From Auanema rhodensis (taxonomy: Eukaryota > Nematoda > Chromadorea > Rhabditida > Rhabditidae): a stretch of DNA of 64,000 nt. Below the pieces are notes generated by a model. It ran no database searches and was not told the DNA's origin. It saw nothing but the letters and a program-made list of their open reading frames with translations. The stretch covers positions 9,486,001 through 9,550,000 of the forward strand of contig OZ059896.1 of NCBI GenBank assembly GCA_964057225.1, in the 5' to 3' direction. How positions within the stretch are numbered: the first letter of the stretch is position 1; every line of letters begins with the position of its first letter. The translations under genes were made by a program, and so were the position numbers. Below, piece after piece: positions 1-12,269 of the stretch.

Positions 1-505
1 AGACCTATTACATTATAAAATTTAGGCTGTGCCGATAAAAGATGCTACTTCAACTTTGGATTAAGTTCCAAGTAGTTGGTGGCAAATTCACGTTTTATAT
101 GTATTTATTCACATTTGTATATGTATTTAATAATAATAATCTTACTCTGACTACGTCAGGAACGTTGGCTTGTATTTATTCCTTTCTTCTTTGTAAAGTT
201 GTATTTGTATCCCATTTTATCAAACTATGAGCTATTGGACTCCTAAGCGAGAGATAATCAAAAGAAATCTCTGTTAATATTATGCATTCCAGTCATACTC
301 ATCGCAAATTTTATTTAGTGTGCTTTTAATATATAATTCATTTAACATATCGTTTTGCATTTTATCCCAATTATTAATGTCCATGTTTGAGTATATGAAT
401 AAAGCTTTCTTTTTAATTTTAATTCTTTGTGAATGTTTTTTTCATTTATTATTTCAAAAACATAAAACAAGAGCCACATACAAGAGTAATTAAAATGATT
501 TCAGA
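1..505. other. Upstream flank, no gene recognised
   Basis: AT-rich sequence before the CPSF73 gene. There is an AATAAA-like signal near 398 that could end a transcript coming from outside the window. I see no coding exon, RNA gene or repeat that I can support. The last bases, ending at 504, form a splice acceptor (TTTCAG) one base before the CPSF73 ATG, which fits a trans-splice site. Confidence 0.4.
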
Positions 506-3500
506 ATGTCTGACGAGCCTGGTGGTGATAACTCTGACATACTTTGCTTCACTCCTTTGTGGGTAGTCTTGTATTCTGTTTCTTACTGAAATTATTTTTA
601 AGGGGGTCTGGACAAGAGGTAGGACGGTCATGCCATCTTTTGCAGTTTAAGGGAAAGAATGTTCTGGTTTGTGAATTAAATTGATAAAACCTATGATAAT
701 TTCTCTTTAGTTGGATTGCGGAGTGCATCCTGGAATGCATGGTGTTGATGCTCTTCCGTTTGTCGATTTCATAGATGTAGAAAAAGTAGATTTATTGCTT
801 GTAAGGAAATTCAGGAAGATACTCTTATGTTTAAAAACCTTTTTAGATTACCCATTTTCACTTGGATCATGCAGGAGCACTTCCGTGGTTGCTCGAGAAA
901 ACTGCTTTCAGGTACGTTTTACTCGACTGACTAAATGTTTCAAATAATTTTCAGTGGTAAATGCTTCATGACACATGCTACTAAATCAATCTATAGAATG
1001 CTTCTTGGAGACTATGTTAAAGTATTATACAGTATAATCTTCATAAGTATATTATTTTTTATTAGGTTGCCAAGTTTGGAGGTGGAAGTGATCGTCATAT
1101 GCTATATTCTGAAGAAGATTTAGATAGAAGTATGGAAAAAATTGAGGTTTTTTGCTCTTTTATTATCAGTACACATATTGCATCAGGTTATTGACTTCCA
1201 CGAGCAGAAGGAAGTAAACGGTATTAGGTTCTGGCCATATGTAGCTGGTCATGTTTTGGGCGCTTGCATGTTCATGATTGAAATAGCAGGTTACTTCGTA
1301 TACAAATACATTTTGTTAATATTAGGTGTTAAGGTGTTCGAACTTTATATACAGGAGATTTTTCTTGTCTGGAAGACAGGCATTTATGCGCCGCTGAAAT
1401 TCCTACAATTGCTCCTGATGTTTTAATTTCAGTACGAAATAATTTCTAGGACATTTAATAGTTATTTTTAGGAATCTACTTACGGAACACAAATTCATGA
1501 AGATCGAGATGAAAGAGAAAAACGGTCAGTATATACTTTTTTGTATACTTGCTCTCTAATAGGTGGTTTTTATTTAGATTCACTCAGATGGTTCATGAAA
1601 TAGTTGGAAGAGGAGGACGGTGTTTGATTCCTGCTTTTGCTCTGGGACGTGCACAAGAACTACTTCTGATTCTTGATGAATATTGGGAAGCACATCCTGA
1701 TCTTCATGATATACCTGTTTATTGTTTGTTATGCTACACTATCTGGTTGTTTTAGTTTTACTTTAGATGCGTCTAGTCTCGCTAAGAAGTGCATGGCTGT
1801 ATATCAAACTTTCATCAGTGGTATGAATCAACGAATTCAAAAGCAAATTGCTGTGAATAATCCCTTTGTTTTTAAACATGTTAGTAATTTGAAAGTAAGT
1901 ATTAGTTCTGTAATCTTCTTTAATTATCGTGCATTTTTAAGGGAATGGAACATTTCGAAGATTCTGGTCCATGTGTTGTCCTCGCATCACCTGGTATGCT
2001 GCAAAACGGTTTAAGCAGAGAGCTTTTCGAAAAATGGTGCGTGGACAGTAAGAACGGTTGTATTATTGCTGGATATTGTGTGGAAGGAACTCTTGCCAAA
2101 GTATGTATTTATTGATTTTTTGTAAAATGTTTTTTTTGTTAGTATATTCTTTCGGAACCAGAAGAAATCCAAGCTCTCAGTGGTGAACGCTTGCCTATGA
2201 GAATGCAGGTTGAGTGAGAGGGTTTTTTTCGCAAATAAAATATATTTTGTTTAAGGTTGGATATATTTCTTTCTCAGCTCATACAGATTTTTTACAAACT
2301 ACCAATTTCGTAAAGTCTCAAAGACCCCCACATTTGGTAGGCAATCTTTTTAATATTATATTTATCTGATATCTAGGTACTTGTTCATGGCGAAGTGCAT
2401 GAGATGAATAGGCTTAAAGCCGGTATTCAGAGACAATTTGATGATGATAATATTCCTATTGAAGTATTGCTTTCTTATTCTTATTTTTATTCGTTTTTGA
2501 TTTTTAGATTCACAATCCAAGAAATACCGAAAGAATCGAACTCCATTTCAGAGGAGAAAAGACTGCAAAAGTTGTCGGAAGTATGGCAGTAGATATACCA
2601 AAAGTATTTGTTTCAAATAATTTATAAAACATTGAGTTTTTTCAAGGATGGTGATGTTGTGAGCGGAGTTTTAGTGAAAAGAAACTTCAACTATCATATT
2701 ATGGATCCCAAAGATCTCAGCGGTTTGTATGAATATTCACATCTTATCTGATCAAAATGTTCAGCATATACGGAACTATCCTCATCTAGATTAACTCAAA
2801 AAGAATCCATTTTTTACAGTCAAGGATTATCTTTGTTGTTATTCAATTTAAGTCAATTGAACGATGATGCCATACTTACAGCAGAGTTGAAGCCGTCTAG
2901 TATGTCTGCTCCAACTCACACAATATCAGTATTTGCGGTAAATATCAGTTATATATTCATCATGTTCATGTACTTCAGGGCGCTATAACTGTCAATTGGT
3001 GTTCTTTATCATCTGTTTGTGTGATTGAATGGGAATCGAATCCTGTTCATGATATGTATGCCGATGCTGTACTAGCTGCAATTCTTCATGCTGAAGGCAA
3101 TCCAATTCCTGAGAAATGTATGGCAGATTTATTATTTGTTTTGCCTTTTTATGAACAAGTTTCATTTTTTTAAGATTTGCCCGATATTCGAGCTTTGCCT
3201 TCAAGAGAAAGTGCTTTGAAAAAAACCGTTGAAGAGGTATTTGTTGTTTTCACTTCTATTATTTTGTTTGTTACCGTAATATATCTTCAACCAAAAGTTG
3301 CATTAGTCACTAAATGACTAAATAAAACATCTAATTGCTTTCTGAAACTTCTTACAATCCCTAACTCGACTTTCTGAATGATCTGGGTAAAACAGGTTCT
3401 TGAACTAATGGCTATGTTCGCGATTCTCCCCAGGATGTAGTGTTGTTATATTACGAGAAATTCTAAATTCAATTTGGTTGATAGTCAATTTAAATTTTCA

Positions 3501-3687
3501 GGTATGTGGAGAAGGCAAGGCTACCATAAGTGATAATGGAGTGAGTGTGAAACTTGAAGATGGCTCAACTGCGCTGCTAACACAAGGAGGTTCGGGAATT
3601 GAATGTGAAGATCCACTTATGGCTCACCTACTACATTCCTTGGGGAGTAAACTCAAGCAATGCGTAGCTCCGAAAGAAGATATATGA
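506..3687 (+). CDS. cpsf-3: CPSF73: cleavage and polyadenylation endonuclease
   Basis: Spliced from 21 exons: 506-558, 603-666, 711-800, 847-911, 955-1021, 1066-1146, 1187-1289, 1334-1431, 1472-1524, 1578-1723, 1767-1894, 1942-2100, 2143-2208, 2256-2336, 2377-2463, 2508-2603, 2647-2722, 2765-2937, 2979-3117, 3175-3236 and 3502-3687. All phases join. The product is about 690 residues, the usual family size. It is the nuclear endonuclease that cuts pre-mRNA before poly(A) addition. A metallo-beta-lactamase fold is shown by the zinc ligands HFHLDH (about residue 72), a GHVLGA segment and a STYGT segment. A beta-CASP region follows, with [16 protein letters not shown], then a less conserved C-terminal domain. 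The start follows a TTTCAG acceptor by one base, suggesting trans-splicing. The 265-nt last intron is longer than the rest. The identification is very secure; the exact C-terminal join is less so. Confidence 0.96.
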
Positions 3688-4203
3688 ACTACGTTGTGAT
3701 ATAAACATACAATGAGAATTTACGTGGTATCCTATGTCATTAATTAATTTGTTATGAATGTATTGTATACAATTGATCTGATAATTCCCGTTAAATGTTT
3801 TATTTCACTTTATCATGTTCAGTTGTTGAATGTTGCTTTTTGGTTATATGTTTTTCTCTTTAAAGATCTCCGAGTTATTTGTTTCAATTAAAGTGAGCAA
3901 AAATATGGTTCTAGCCAATGATCTTACCTATTTTTTTCTTTCTTCTTATGAATCACGAAAATTCGAAAAGGAAAACATCGATAATCAATTTAAAGCTAGC
4001 CACATAGCATTAGCTTCGATGCTTAAGCTTGGGGTAGGGGGGTAGATCGATACGACACCCATGAGAGATTGTGAGAAGTAGAACGGCAGTAGTCGTCGCT
4101 CTATTATTCTCCATGTCTACCTTTTCCAATAATTTATTTTTCCTTAGCCCTATTTTTGAGGAATTTTTGTTTCATATATATTTTTTTGCTCAGAGTTTCT
4201 TCG
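3688..4203. other. Spacer between cpsf-3 and unc-26
   Basis: About 516 bases between two genes on the same strand. It should hold the 3' UTR of CPSF73 and the promoter of synaptojanin. I see no additional gene. A TTTTTTTGCTCAG acceptor ends at 4193, ten bases before the synaptojanin ATG. The spacing is larger than typical for nematode operon partners, so co-transcription is possible but not indicated. Confidence 0.4.
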
Positions 4204-7200
4204 ATGTCTGTTAGGGGCGTCCGCGTCTGGCGACGCTCCGATGTTCAGGCACCCATATCTATATTAGTGGAAAAAAATGGATTGGATGGATCTTTGCAAT
4301 TTCAGAATGGTGCCATATTATATCTTAGTATGTTTCAAATATTGGAAAACGATTTTAATTAATTATGTTGAAGATTCGGATGCAACAGAAGTAGAAAGAA
4401 GGAATCATACTAAAATTATAGATGCCTATGGTATTATGGGAGTATTACGGCTAAGCAAAGGTTTCTATATATCATATTTCATCTTTCAATATAATAATTT
4501 AGATGAATCTCTTTTGGTTGCTGTTACTGGAGTTCTTTCTGTAGGTCAACTATATAATACTGATATTTTAAAAGTGACCAACTGTGAATTCCTTCCTCTG
4601 AAAACTGTTGGAAACGTAGAATATATTGATTCTCGGATTTCAGACGTATTTTTAGCTTTTTAAATGTTCATTATAATACAATTTTTAGTTACAACGACTT
4701 CTTTCTTCCGGGATGTTTTATTTCTCAGCTTCCAATAAGTTTGATCTCATTTCCTGCTCCCAGCGTCGCTATAGTGGGAAAGGCAGTGATACTAGATTTT
4801 TCTGGTAAATTGTTTTTATCATTTGTTTTTTGAATAATATAAATTCAGGAATCGATCTCTACATTTTCCTTTTAACTATTTTGGAATTGACACTGATCAG
4901 TGGCTTCTGAAATGCATGGCAGGGTAAGTTTTCAAGTTTTTTCTCAGTATTCTTATCTTGATCAAAAGATTAAAAGTGCATAACTAACGTTATATCATGT
5001 AGAAGCATACAATTTCTTGAGATTTGATTTTTTAAACTCTTTTATGGTTAAATATTGTTGTTTTATATTATATTTTGTTATTGTCAGGTCTGTACTTGTA
5101 CGAACAGTATACGTTGGACATCGCACTGGAAGAGTAGCTTTGTTGTCGAGATTAAGTTGTGAACGCGTTGGAACAAGGTTCAACGTCCGCGGAGCTAATC
5201 ATTTAGGAAATGTTGCAAACTTTGTGGAAACTGAACAGGCATAATTTGATCTTTTGAATGATTTTACTTAATTTTTTTAGCTTATTGTTTTTGATGATCG
5301 TGAAACTTCTTTAATTCAAGTTCGTGGGTCTATTCCACTGTTTTGGGAACAGCCTGGTGTTCAGGTACTAAAATTTCATATTAATGTAACAAAATAATAT
5401 GCCAATAGGTTGGATCACATAAAGTTAAATTACGAGCGTTCGAAGCAAGTGCACCTGCTTATCATAGGTGTTTGATTCCTATTTTATTATGATTTATGTG
5501 TTGATTTTCAGACATATGTCCGGACTTCTTGATACATACGAAGAAACTGTAGTGGTCAACCTTCTGGGTCATAAAGAAGGGGAGAGAATTTTAGCTGAAG
5601 CTTTTAGAGTAAATAACTTTTATTTGTTTTTGAAATAATTCAACTTTTTTAAAGAAACAACATAAAAATACTAAGATGTCAGAACAAATAGATTTCATCG
5701 ACTTTGACTATCATGCTCAAACCAAATCTTCGAAGGACGCAATAAATCTTTTAAAATCTAAGCTATTTCCTTATCAAGAAAAGTTTGGTTATGCTTTATA
5801 TGCTTCAGGGAGCGTTCGGAGGTTTAATCGTTAACATTTTAAAATAATTATAATGTTTTTATTAGGCTTCAACATGGTGTTCTACGAATCAACTGTTTAG
5901 ATTGTCTTGATCGCACCAACTCAGTTCAAACTATTTTCGGTCTTTCTGTATTTAAAACCTGAGTTTATTGATATACTATTGATTTTCTTTCAGTGCGTTG
6001 CAGCTCAAGTCGCTGCTTTAGAACTCGATGCAGGAAAAGTGAATGTTCAACAACGAATTGAAGAAATTCTAAAAGATTTGTGGCAAAAAAATGGAGATCA
6101 ATGTAGTACGATATATGCTGGAACCGGTGCTCTTGATGGAAAGAATAAGGTTTATTATAATTATAGTTAATGATAAAAAATGTTTTTTTTTTTCAGCTGA
6201 AAGATGCATCTCGTTCGATTGCCCGAACTATTCAAAACAATCTAATGGATGGATCTAAACAAGAATCGTTTGATCTGTTTCTCGCTGGCTGTTCTTTTGA
6301 TTCCAAGTTGTTCGATAAAGCAGCTAATATTTTCCCATCTAATGCTATTCAAGGTAAGTATTAAAATTTCGCAATGTACCTGTTTAACTATTATAGCTAA
6401 TTACTATTTTCATGGTAAGTTTGAATGTTGTCATAGTGTTTTGATTTTTTGTTGTTTAATTCAGTTTTCTTAGCTTATTTTTCACTTTATATTGTTTAAT
6501 ATTTTCAGAATATGCCAATGCTGTTTCACAACTTGTTGAGAGATCGAAAGAAGTTACAACTCCAAATCCCATTAAAGTTTTTGTTGGCACTTGGAATGTG
6601 AATGGTGGAAAAAATATACACAATGTTGCTTTTCGCAGTGAAGCAAGTATATCTGACTGGATATTTTGTCGAGATCATTTAGGTAATAGCTTTCTTAAAA
6701 TTGTTTTCACATTAAGTTTAAGTTTGTGTCGATGATTTGGATGACCTCCCAGATGTCGTTGCCATAGGCGTTGAAGAGCTAGTTGATTTAAATGCAACGA
6801 ATATGATGAAGACTAGGTTAGAGTTAAAAGTTTTTAAAGTTCATTATGATATTTTCAGCTTAACAAACCAGCGTATCTGGACAGAGTCGATAAGAAAAAC
6901 ATTACAAGAGAAAGGATCGTATATATTAGTTGCCTGTGAGCAATTGGTAAGATTGATTTCAGTTATATTAATATTACTTTAATATAGGTTGGTGTGTGTT
7001 TATTCCTCTTTGTTCGAAATCATATGGCTCCATACATGAAAGACTTCTCTGTATCATCAGTTAAAACGGGTATGGGTGGAACAACAGGCAATAAAGTATT
7101 ATTTGAAATATATAAGAAATAATATGAGATTATACTTTTTTAGGGTTCTGTTGCTTTTCGAATGGTAGTACATTCAACTAGTATGTGCTTTGTATGTTCC

Positions 7201-8790
7201 CATTTCGCCGCTGGTCAGAACGAGGTTTCATGGAAACGTATCTGAAAAGTTTACATTTAAATTTTTTAGGTAAAAGATCGTAATGAAGATTATCAGAGTG
7301 CTCTCCGAAAAATTCGATTTGCACAAGGCAGAGACATTGAATCGTGTGATGTGGTTTTCTGGTTGGGTGATTTCAATTACAGGTTTATCTTTTTTGTTTT
7401 ATAAAAATATGTATATATCTTCATATTTAAGGATAAATCTTGGTGGAGAAGAAGTTAAAAGAGCTGTTGCTAATAATCAATTGGAACAACTTGTGCCAAA
7501 TGATCAATTGACGCAACAGAAAGCCATGGGAAATGTTTGTTATTTTGTATGTAAAGAAATATTATTTTATTATTTTTCAGACTTTTGTCGGCTTTAATGA
7601 AGGCCAATTGACTTTTGCTCCAACATATAAATATGACACCTTTAGTGATGACTATGATACAAGTGAAAAATGTCGAACACCCGCTTGGACTGACAGAGTT
7701 CTATGGAAAGAAGATAGAATGGCTCGAGATACTCAGTTACTTAGGTATAAATTATTCATGTATTTTTATTTATGCAATATTTTAGATATTATCGTTCTGA
7801 AATTAAAACATCTGATCATCGTCCAGTAGGAGCTTTATTCAGTGTTAATGCATATAAAGTGGATAGTATGAAATGTGCGCCGTTATTTGAAGATGTTCTT
7901 GGGTAGAATGATGCTTCTTATATCTATGAAGAATGTGATTTTCAGATCAATGGGGCCTCCTGATGGAACAATCATTTGTTCAATAGAAGGTGTTCCGCGA
8001 TTTCCTCACACAGTATACGGAACGATTATTGAAAAATTAAAAGAATTAAATGCGGTTGTACTCGCTAGCAAGTTTGTTTTAATAATTATGAACTATTTTA
8101 CTTTTAATTATATTCAAGATATGAGGAAAGCGAGCTATGGATAATTCTGGAATCGGGAGAATCAGCCTTAGCGGCTTTGAGCATGGATGGAATACCTCTA
8201 GGCGGTAGTTTTAAAAAAAAATTCATGTGCGTATATTCGATTTAAGGAGATAAGCACATGTCGGTTCGATTAAAATCTCCTTGTTGGACGGAAGATTTGA
8301 ATATTGATTCATCCATGTTTGATCAAAAAGATATGTTTACGCCTCAAGAGGATAATTCTGGTGCTTCTGCAGCTTTTGAGTTTGATGGTACATATTAATT
8401 AGCAGTGATATTCTAACTTGAATCATTTCTTCAGATGATGATGAACTGGCGAGCTTGGCTCCAGGATGCATGCCTGACAGACCGAGACCTGCTTCTGGTA
8501 GAAGTGAGGGAATGGGATCATCTACTGCTTTAGCTGAATTGGACTGGCCAGTCGATGATAGAAGTTCTTCTCCATTTTCTTCATCTTTACCATGCAAAGG
8601 ATCAAACCCATCTTTATTCACTGATTTTGAACAACTTTCTGTAAGACATCATAACCAAGTTCAAGGTTCTGCACCTACAAATCCTCTTCACATAAGTACT
8701 GCACCTACAATCCCATCTCGCCCAGCTCCTCCACCTCCACCTCCAAGGCCGCAATTGCCAGTGGTACCACCTAGACCAAAGGGATGGTAG
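4204..8790 (+). CDS. unc-26: Synaptojanin: Sac1 plus inositol 5-phosphatase
   Basis: Spliced from 26 in-phase exons: 4204-4327, 4374-4460, 4503-4645, 4689-4804, 4849-4923, 5088-5238, 5281-5364, 5409-5467, 5512-5608, 5655-5821, 5866-5947, 5994-6149, 6197-6353, 6509-6682, 6723-6816, 6859-6946, 6988-7095, 7144-7224, 7270-7382, 7432-7534, 7581-7744, 7786-7902, 7946-8071, 8119-8204, 8247-8387 and 8435-8790. The product is about 1,082 residues. It is a phosphoinositide phosphatase that uncoats clathrin vesicles at synapses. The N-terminal Sac1 domain carries the CX5R site CLDCLDRTN. The 5-phosphatase domain has [27 protein letters not shown] and SDHRPVG. An RRM-like domain starts at GPPDGT, and the tail is proline-rich ([13 protein letters not shown]), suited to SH3 partners. 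The intron at 5239-5280 has a GC donor rather than GT. Confidence 0.97.
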
Positions 8791-9258
8791 ACTAGTGCTT
8801 CCTTCACTTCATTATATTCCATTAGATTTTACTAATATTGTATGATATATGCAGTAGATCGCAATAATTTCCATGTCATTTTTCATTCCAAGTGGCTGAG
8901 AACATTTTTTTTTGATGCCACATGCCTGAAGTGTATAGTATGAGAGATTTTTATATGTAAGCTCTAAAAATTCAATTAGATTTCTTTTGGTGGTTGTTTC
9001 TCGGGCGTTGTGCTGTTTTTTTCTCGAACTAACTAGTCAAGTAGCTTCAGGTTTCGTAGGATTTCCATGTGCATTCACTTCCTAGTTGTATTTTTTTTGA
9101 AAAGATATCTGCCAGTACCCAGAATCTCCGAAAACATTTTAAATTAATTAAGTAAAATATTTAATTTATTTATTTTTAAAAAAATGTTTTATTAATTTTT
9201 TAAATACAGAAATCACGATTAACAGAGTAATCTATTATCAAAAGATATTTTTGCTTTG
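8791..9258. other. Convergent 3' spacer
   Basis: About 470 bases between the 3' ends of synaptojanin (+) and the transporter gene (-). It is AT-rich, with runs of A and T around 9,130-9,200 where poly(A) signals for either strand could lie. No gene, RNA or repeat is recognised. Confidence 0.4.
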
Positions 9259-10578
9259 TCATGCTTTTGTTGTCCAAGGCATTTTTGCTGAGGGGCTTTC
9301 TCCTCGAAATGTCAGATAGCAATAATAAGCAGTTGGAATGATTGCTAAGAGTCCCAAGTAATTAATTATTCCAAAACTAACTCCATAGAACATGTAGATG
9401 GAAAAGAGATATGCGATGAAAATCTAAACAAGTTGCTGTCGGTCACTACTATTTCGGTTGCGATGTTTACCTGGAAGGCGGCTCGAACGTTGCTGATAAC
9501 TTGAGTATTCAAGGCTCCAAGGTGTTGAATTGCTAAGAATGTAGCATAATGCAAAGGTAGAGAAGACAGAAGCAATATCAGAAAGACTCCAGAAAATAAT
9601 GGATGAGCGGACGTCATCATGAACATGAATGAATCCCGAATTTCATCCTGAACATTGAAAAATAAAAAGATCCTGACTTAAGTTAAATACTTGAACGATA
9701 TCAGCAATCAAGTAAACAATCAATGAGTTGAAGCAATGTAAGTACACCAGTTCGGAAGCCTAAAATTCAATTAACAATATAAGTATTTTGCATTGTAATT
9801 ATAAATATAAAAAAATTATAGATTTAATAATGACCTCGAAGTTTTGAGACAATCTTTCAAAGTGAACATATGCAACAGCCTGGAAGATGGCCGTGACGAT
9901 TCCATACAAGAAAGAGAAACGATCGATGGATATCTCAAGATTAACTATAAAATAAAATTTATAAAAAAAAAGAATATGTTATGCGTATTCACCTGTAATG
10001 AAAGAAATCAAAGATAAAGCAACGACTGCAGCAATTTGATGTTTATCATATCGATATTGCTTGTAGATGAAAATGGAAACAATAATAATAAGAGGTGCAG
10101 TCAATCTTAAATAATAAAATTTAAATTTTTAAAATTTTTTAATCAAAAAAACCTTTTCATTGAATCAAATACTGGAAGTCCAATACCTTCGAAAGAGCAT
10201 ACAGTAATCCATTGAGCAAAACAGAGAAGCATTGATGGTAACATAACATGACGACCACGATCAAATGAGTAGGGTGAAATTTTAAGAACATTAATGATTC
10301 TGAAAAAAAATTGATTGTTAAACACGAAATTGTTAATAACTATTCACCTAAGAACTTCAATAATGAATAGTGAAGTAGCATTTTGCAGTAAAAGAATTAC
10401 TGTAGGATAATCAAAGAAAAACCTTGTAACCACAACTTTTCCTACTAAAGAACAGAATGTTGAACATACAATATAAAAAGCAGCACTAAAATAAAGAAAT
10501 TATTCAGAAATTTGAATGTTCTACTGAATACCTGGCCGCTGATGAGGTGTATAAGTTTCTCATTGATAAAGACGACAT
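9259..10578 (-). CDS. SLC35-like nucleotide-sugar transporter
   Basis: Eight in-phase exons (5' to 3'): 10532-10578, 10348-10485, 10153-10299, 9993-10105, 9835-9944, 9691-9759, 9471-9647 and 9259-9423. The product is about 321 residues, typical for SLC35 carriers of the Golgi/ER membrane. Hydrophobic stretches alternate with short loops throughout, giving 8-10 membrane segments. A GLPVFDSMKR segment after the third or fourth helix resembles the conserved loop of SLC35D-type UDP-sugar/GDP-mannose carriers. A second hallmark-like segment, HLGALNTQVISNVRAAFQ, lies near residue 260. TMEM241-like proteins are an alternative. The substrate cannot be inferred. The 5' leader has a TTTTACAG acceptor 29 bases before the ATG and contains a tiny ATG-TAT-ATG-TAA upstream frame. 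The assignment rests on topology and two motifs, so it is moderate. Confidence 0.65.
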
Positions 10579-10623
10579 TACATATACATAAACGTCTTAC
10601 AGAAATTCTGTAAAAGAATCGAG

Positions 10624-11041
10624 ATGAATGTTCCTGGACAAGACTGTCTTGAATCTCAAGTTGAGTATGTGGATTCTGTTAGAAAAGAGGGCGACAAGAT
10701 ACAAAGGCTACCAGCACATATTGGGAGCGATGTAATGGTCTGATAAACAATCTGGTAGATTTATTGAAAGACAAGACACGAAAATATCCATTTCACGAAA
10801 TGGAAAAGAATAAGGTGATGAGAATAATTTTTAGAACTCGAATCTTGTAAAAAGTTAAATATTTCCTGGTTTGCGAGATGGAGACTACAGATTATCCAAT
10901 AGTAGGAGACAAAGTCATAGAAAAGCCGCAGGTTTCGTATTGTTTTCAATGTTCGAGATTTCTAATGAAGTTCATTTGTTCTGCAAGTTTTGTGTTCTAA
11001 TACTGAAAAGATTCAATAAATATTTTTATTTAATTGTTTAA
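10624..11041 (+). CDS. Candidate small gene, unrecognised
   Basis: Several coding-like frames lie head-to-head with the transporter gene, whose start is only 46 bases away. One frame opens with an ATG at 10624 and runs 39 codons to 10743. Another runs from about 10684 to 10855 with a well-balanced amino-acid mix, such as YWERCNGLINNLVDLLKDK. A 44-nt intron-like segment (10847-10890, GTAAAA...CTACAG) could join it to a frame ending at 11041, next to AATAAA at about 11015. I could not find one set of ordinary introns that joins the ATG to the best frame: doing so needs a 23-nt intron, shorter than any other here. It may be a small gene, the leader of the transporter gene, or chance. Confidence 0.3.
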
Positions 11042-11392
11042 AAACATTTTTATTAATAAAAATGTTATGATCGGTTGATTTCATGTCTTGAATAAAGATG
11101 TTCCTTATTTTTAAAAATATACTCATACTTTTTGAATTTTCTTTTTTTATCTATATAGTATATATTTAAATGAATACATAGTTATATATTAAAATAATAG
11201 AAAAATTTATGATTTTGAAATGTTAATCAGCTTTTCATCATATAAAAAAACAGAAAATAACAATAAAAGCTAACATTGTTTGTTTTTTTGTTGATAAAAG
11301 AAATAAATAACGATAAGTAGGTATATAATACAAATGTTTTTTAAATAAAAGACAATAAGAATTATAAAGAAAGCCGAGAATTAGTATATAAA

Positions 11393-11582
11393 TATACGGA
11401 GATTCTATCGAGATATTTTTTTACCGGAATGTCACTCAATCAGAAATTACAAAATTGCCGTGATTTAGAGATTCAACCAAACAGTATAACCATAATATTT
11501 GAATTTTATTATAATCATTTGTTTTAGTTAATCAACAGCCATTACAATCACAGCTCACAGAATCATATGGAATGACACAATG
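11393..11582 (-). repeat. Inverted copy of an internal Mesh-gene piece
   Basis: This stretch is the reverse complement of 13793-13974, which lies inside the Mesh-like gene. It covers part of one exon, a whole intron and part of the next exon. By eye the two copies differ by one clear substitution inside the match, one more at the edge, and an 8-base length difference near the CCGGTAA end. Because the intron is present, the copying was at DNA level, not through mRNA. Near-identity in intron sequence implies a recent event or gene conversion. Confidence 0.9.
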
Positions 11583-11589
11583 TCCATAG

Positions 11590-12230
11590 TGTGAAGTCCT
11601 ATATAGGATACTTTAGAATTAATGAAAGATTGATTGAAGAACTGAAAATCTCCAGTAGGTAATTTTTGATACCTTGTTCAATCATATAAATTATTAACAT
11701 CCAAATACATCCAAAAGTGGTAATTTGATAAAATTGATGAATTGACATTCGGTGTGTATTTATTATTAGTCTTAGAGTATCTTTTGACAGCCTTAACCAT
11801 TCCACCTCGAATACCTTTTTCAATCATCAAATGTTTTTCAATATCATGAAGCCCTTCTAATACTACTTTGGTTTTCTACAACATAACATCCCATGCTAAA
11901 CTTTGATTGGTGTAGTTGAAGCAAGGATCAAGCTCATAGATACCCAAAGTTAAGTTTCTAAAGTTTTCAAAAACATCTGCCAAGAGAAGGGCATCATTAA
12001 TCATATATATTCTAGTGTAATCTCCTAAGTTAGTGCAATTAAATTGTTTCCAATCTAATTTAGCATTAAGATAATCTTTCTGTGGACTTTCTTTGCCATT
12101 TAGCTTATCAAAGACGTCTTTTCCAACATCAGTTGTCCATAATTCATGTGGACTACAGTGAACTCCGAAGTATTCTTTGATGATGCTTTCAAAATTTGCA
12201 TAAATAACATAACGATGCATCTGGCTTTTG
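11590..12230 (-). pseudogene. Polinton/Maverick DNA polymerase B remnant
   Basis: Broken fragment of a protein-primed family B DNA polymerase. A 114-codon open frame (11876-12220) starts with an exonuclease-I-like box reading YANFES, where the catalytic Asp appears as Asn. It then jumps to the palm-proximal region with DYTRIYMINDALLLADVF, so a large internal part is missing. After a stop and frame change, further polymerase sequence follows: EKGIRGG (about 11,802-11,826) and a motif-A-like YLDVNNLY (about 11,681-11,707) that runs straight into a TGA at 11678-11680. The gene cannot encode a working enzyme. Sequence of this kind is typical of Polintons and related large DNA elements. No terminal repeats, integrase, ATPase or capsid genes were seen. 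Confidence 0.85.
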
Positions 12231-12269
12231 TTAATATTACTCGAGTCAAGATTGACGTTTCCGACTTCT

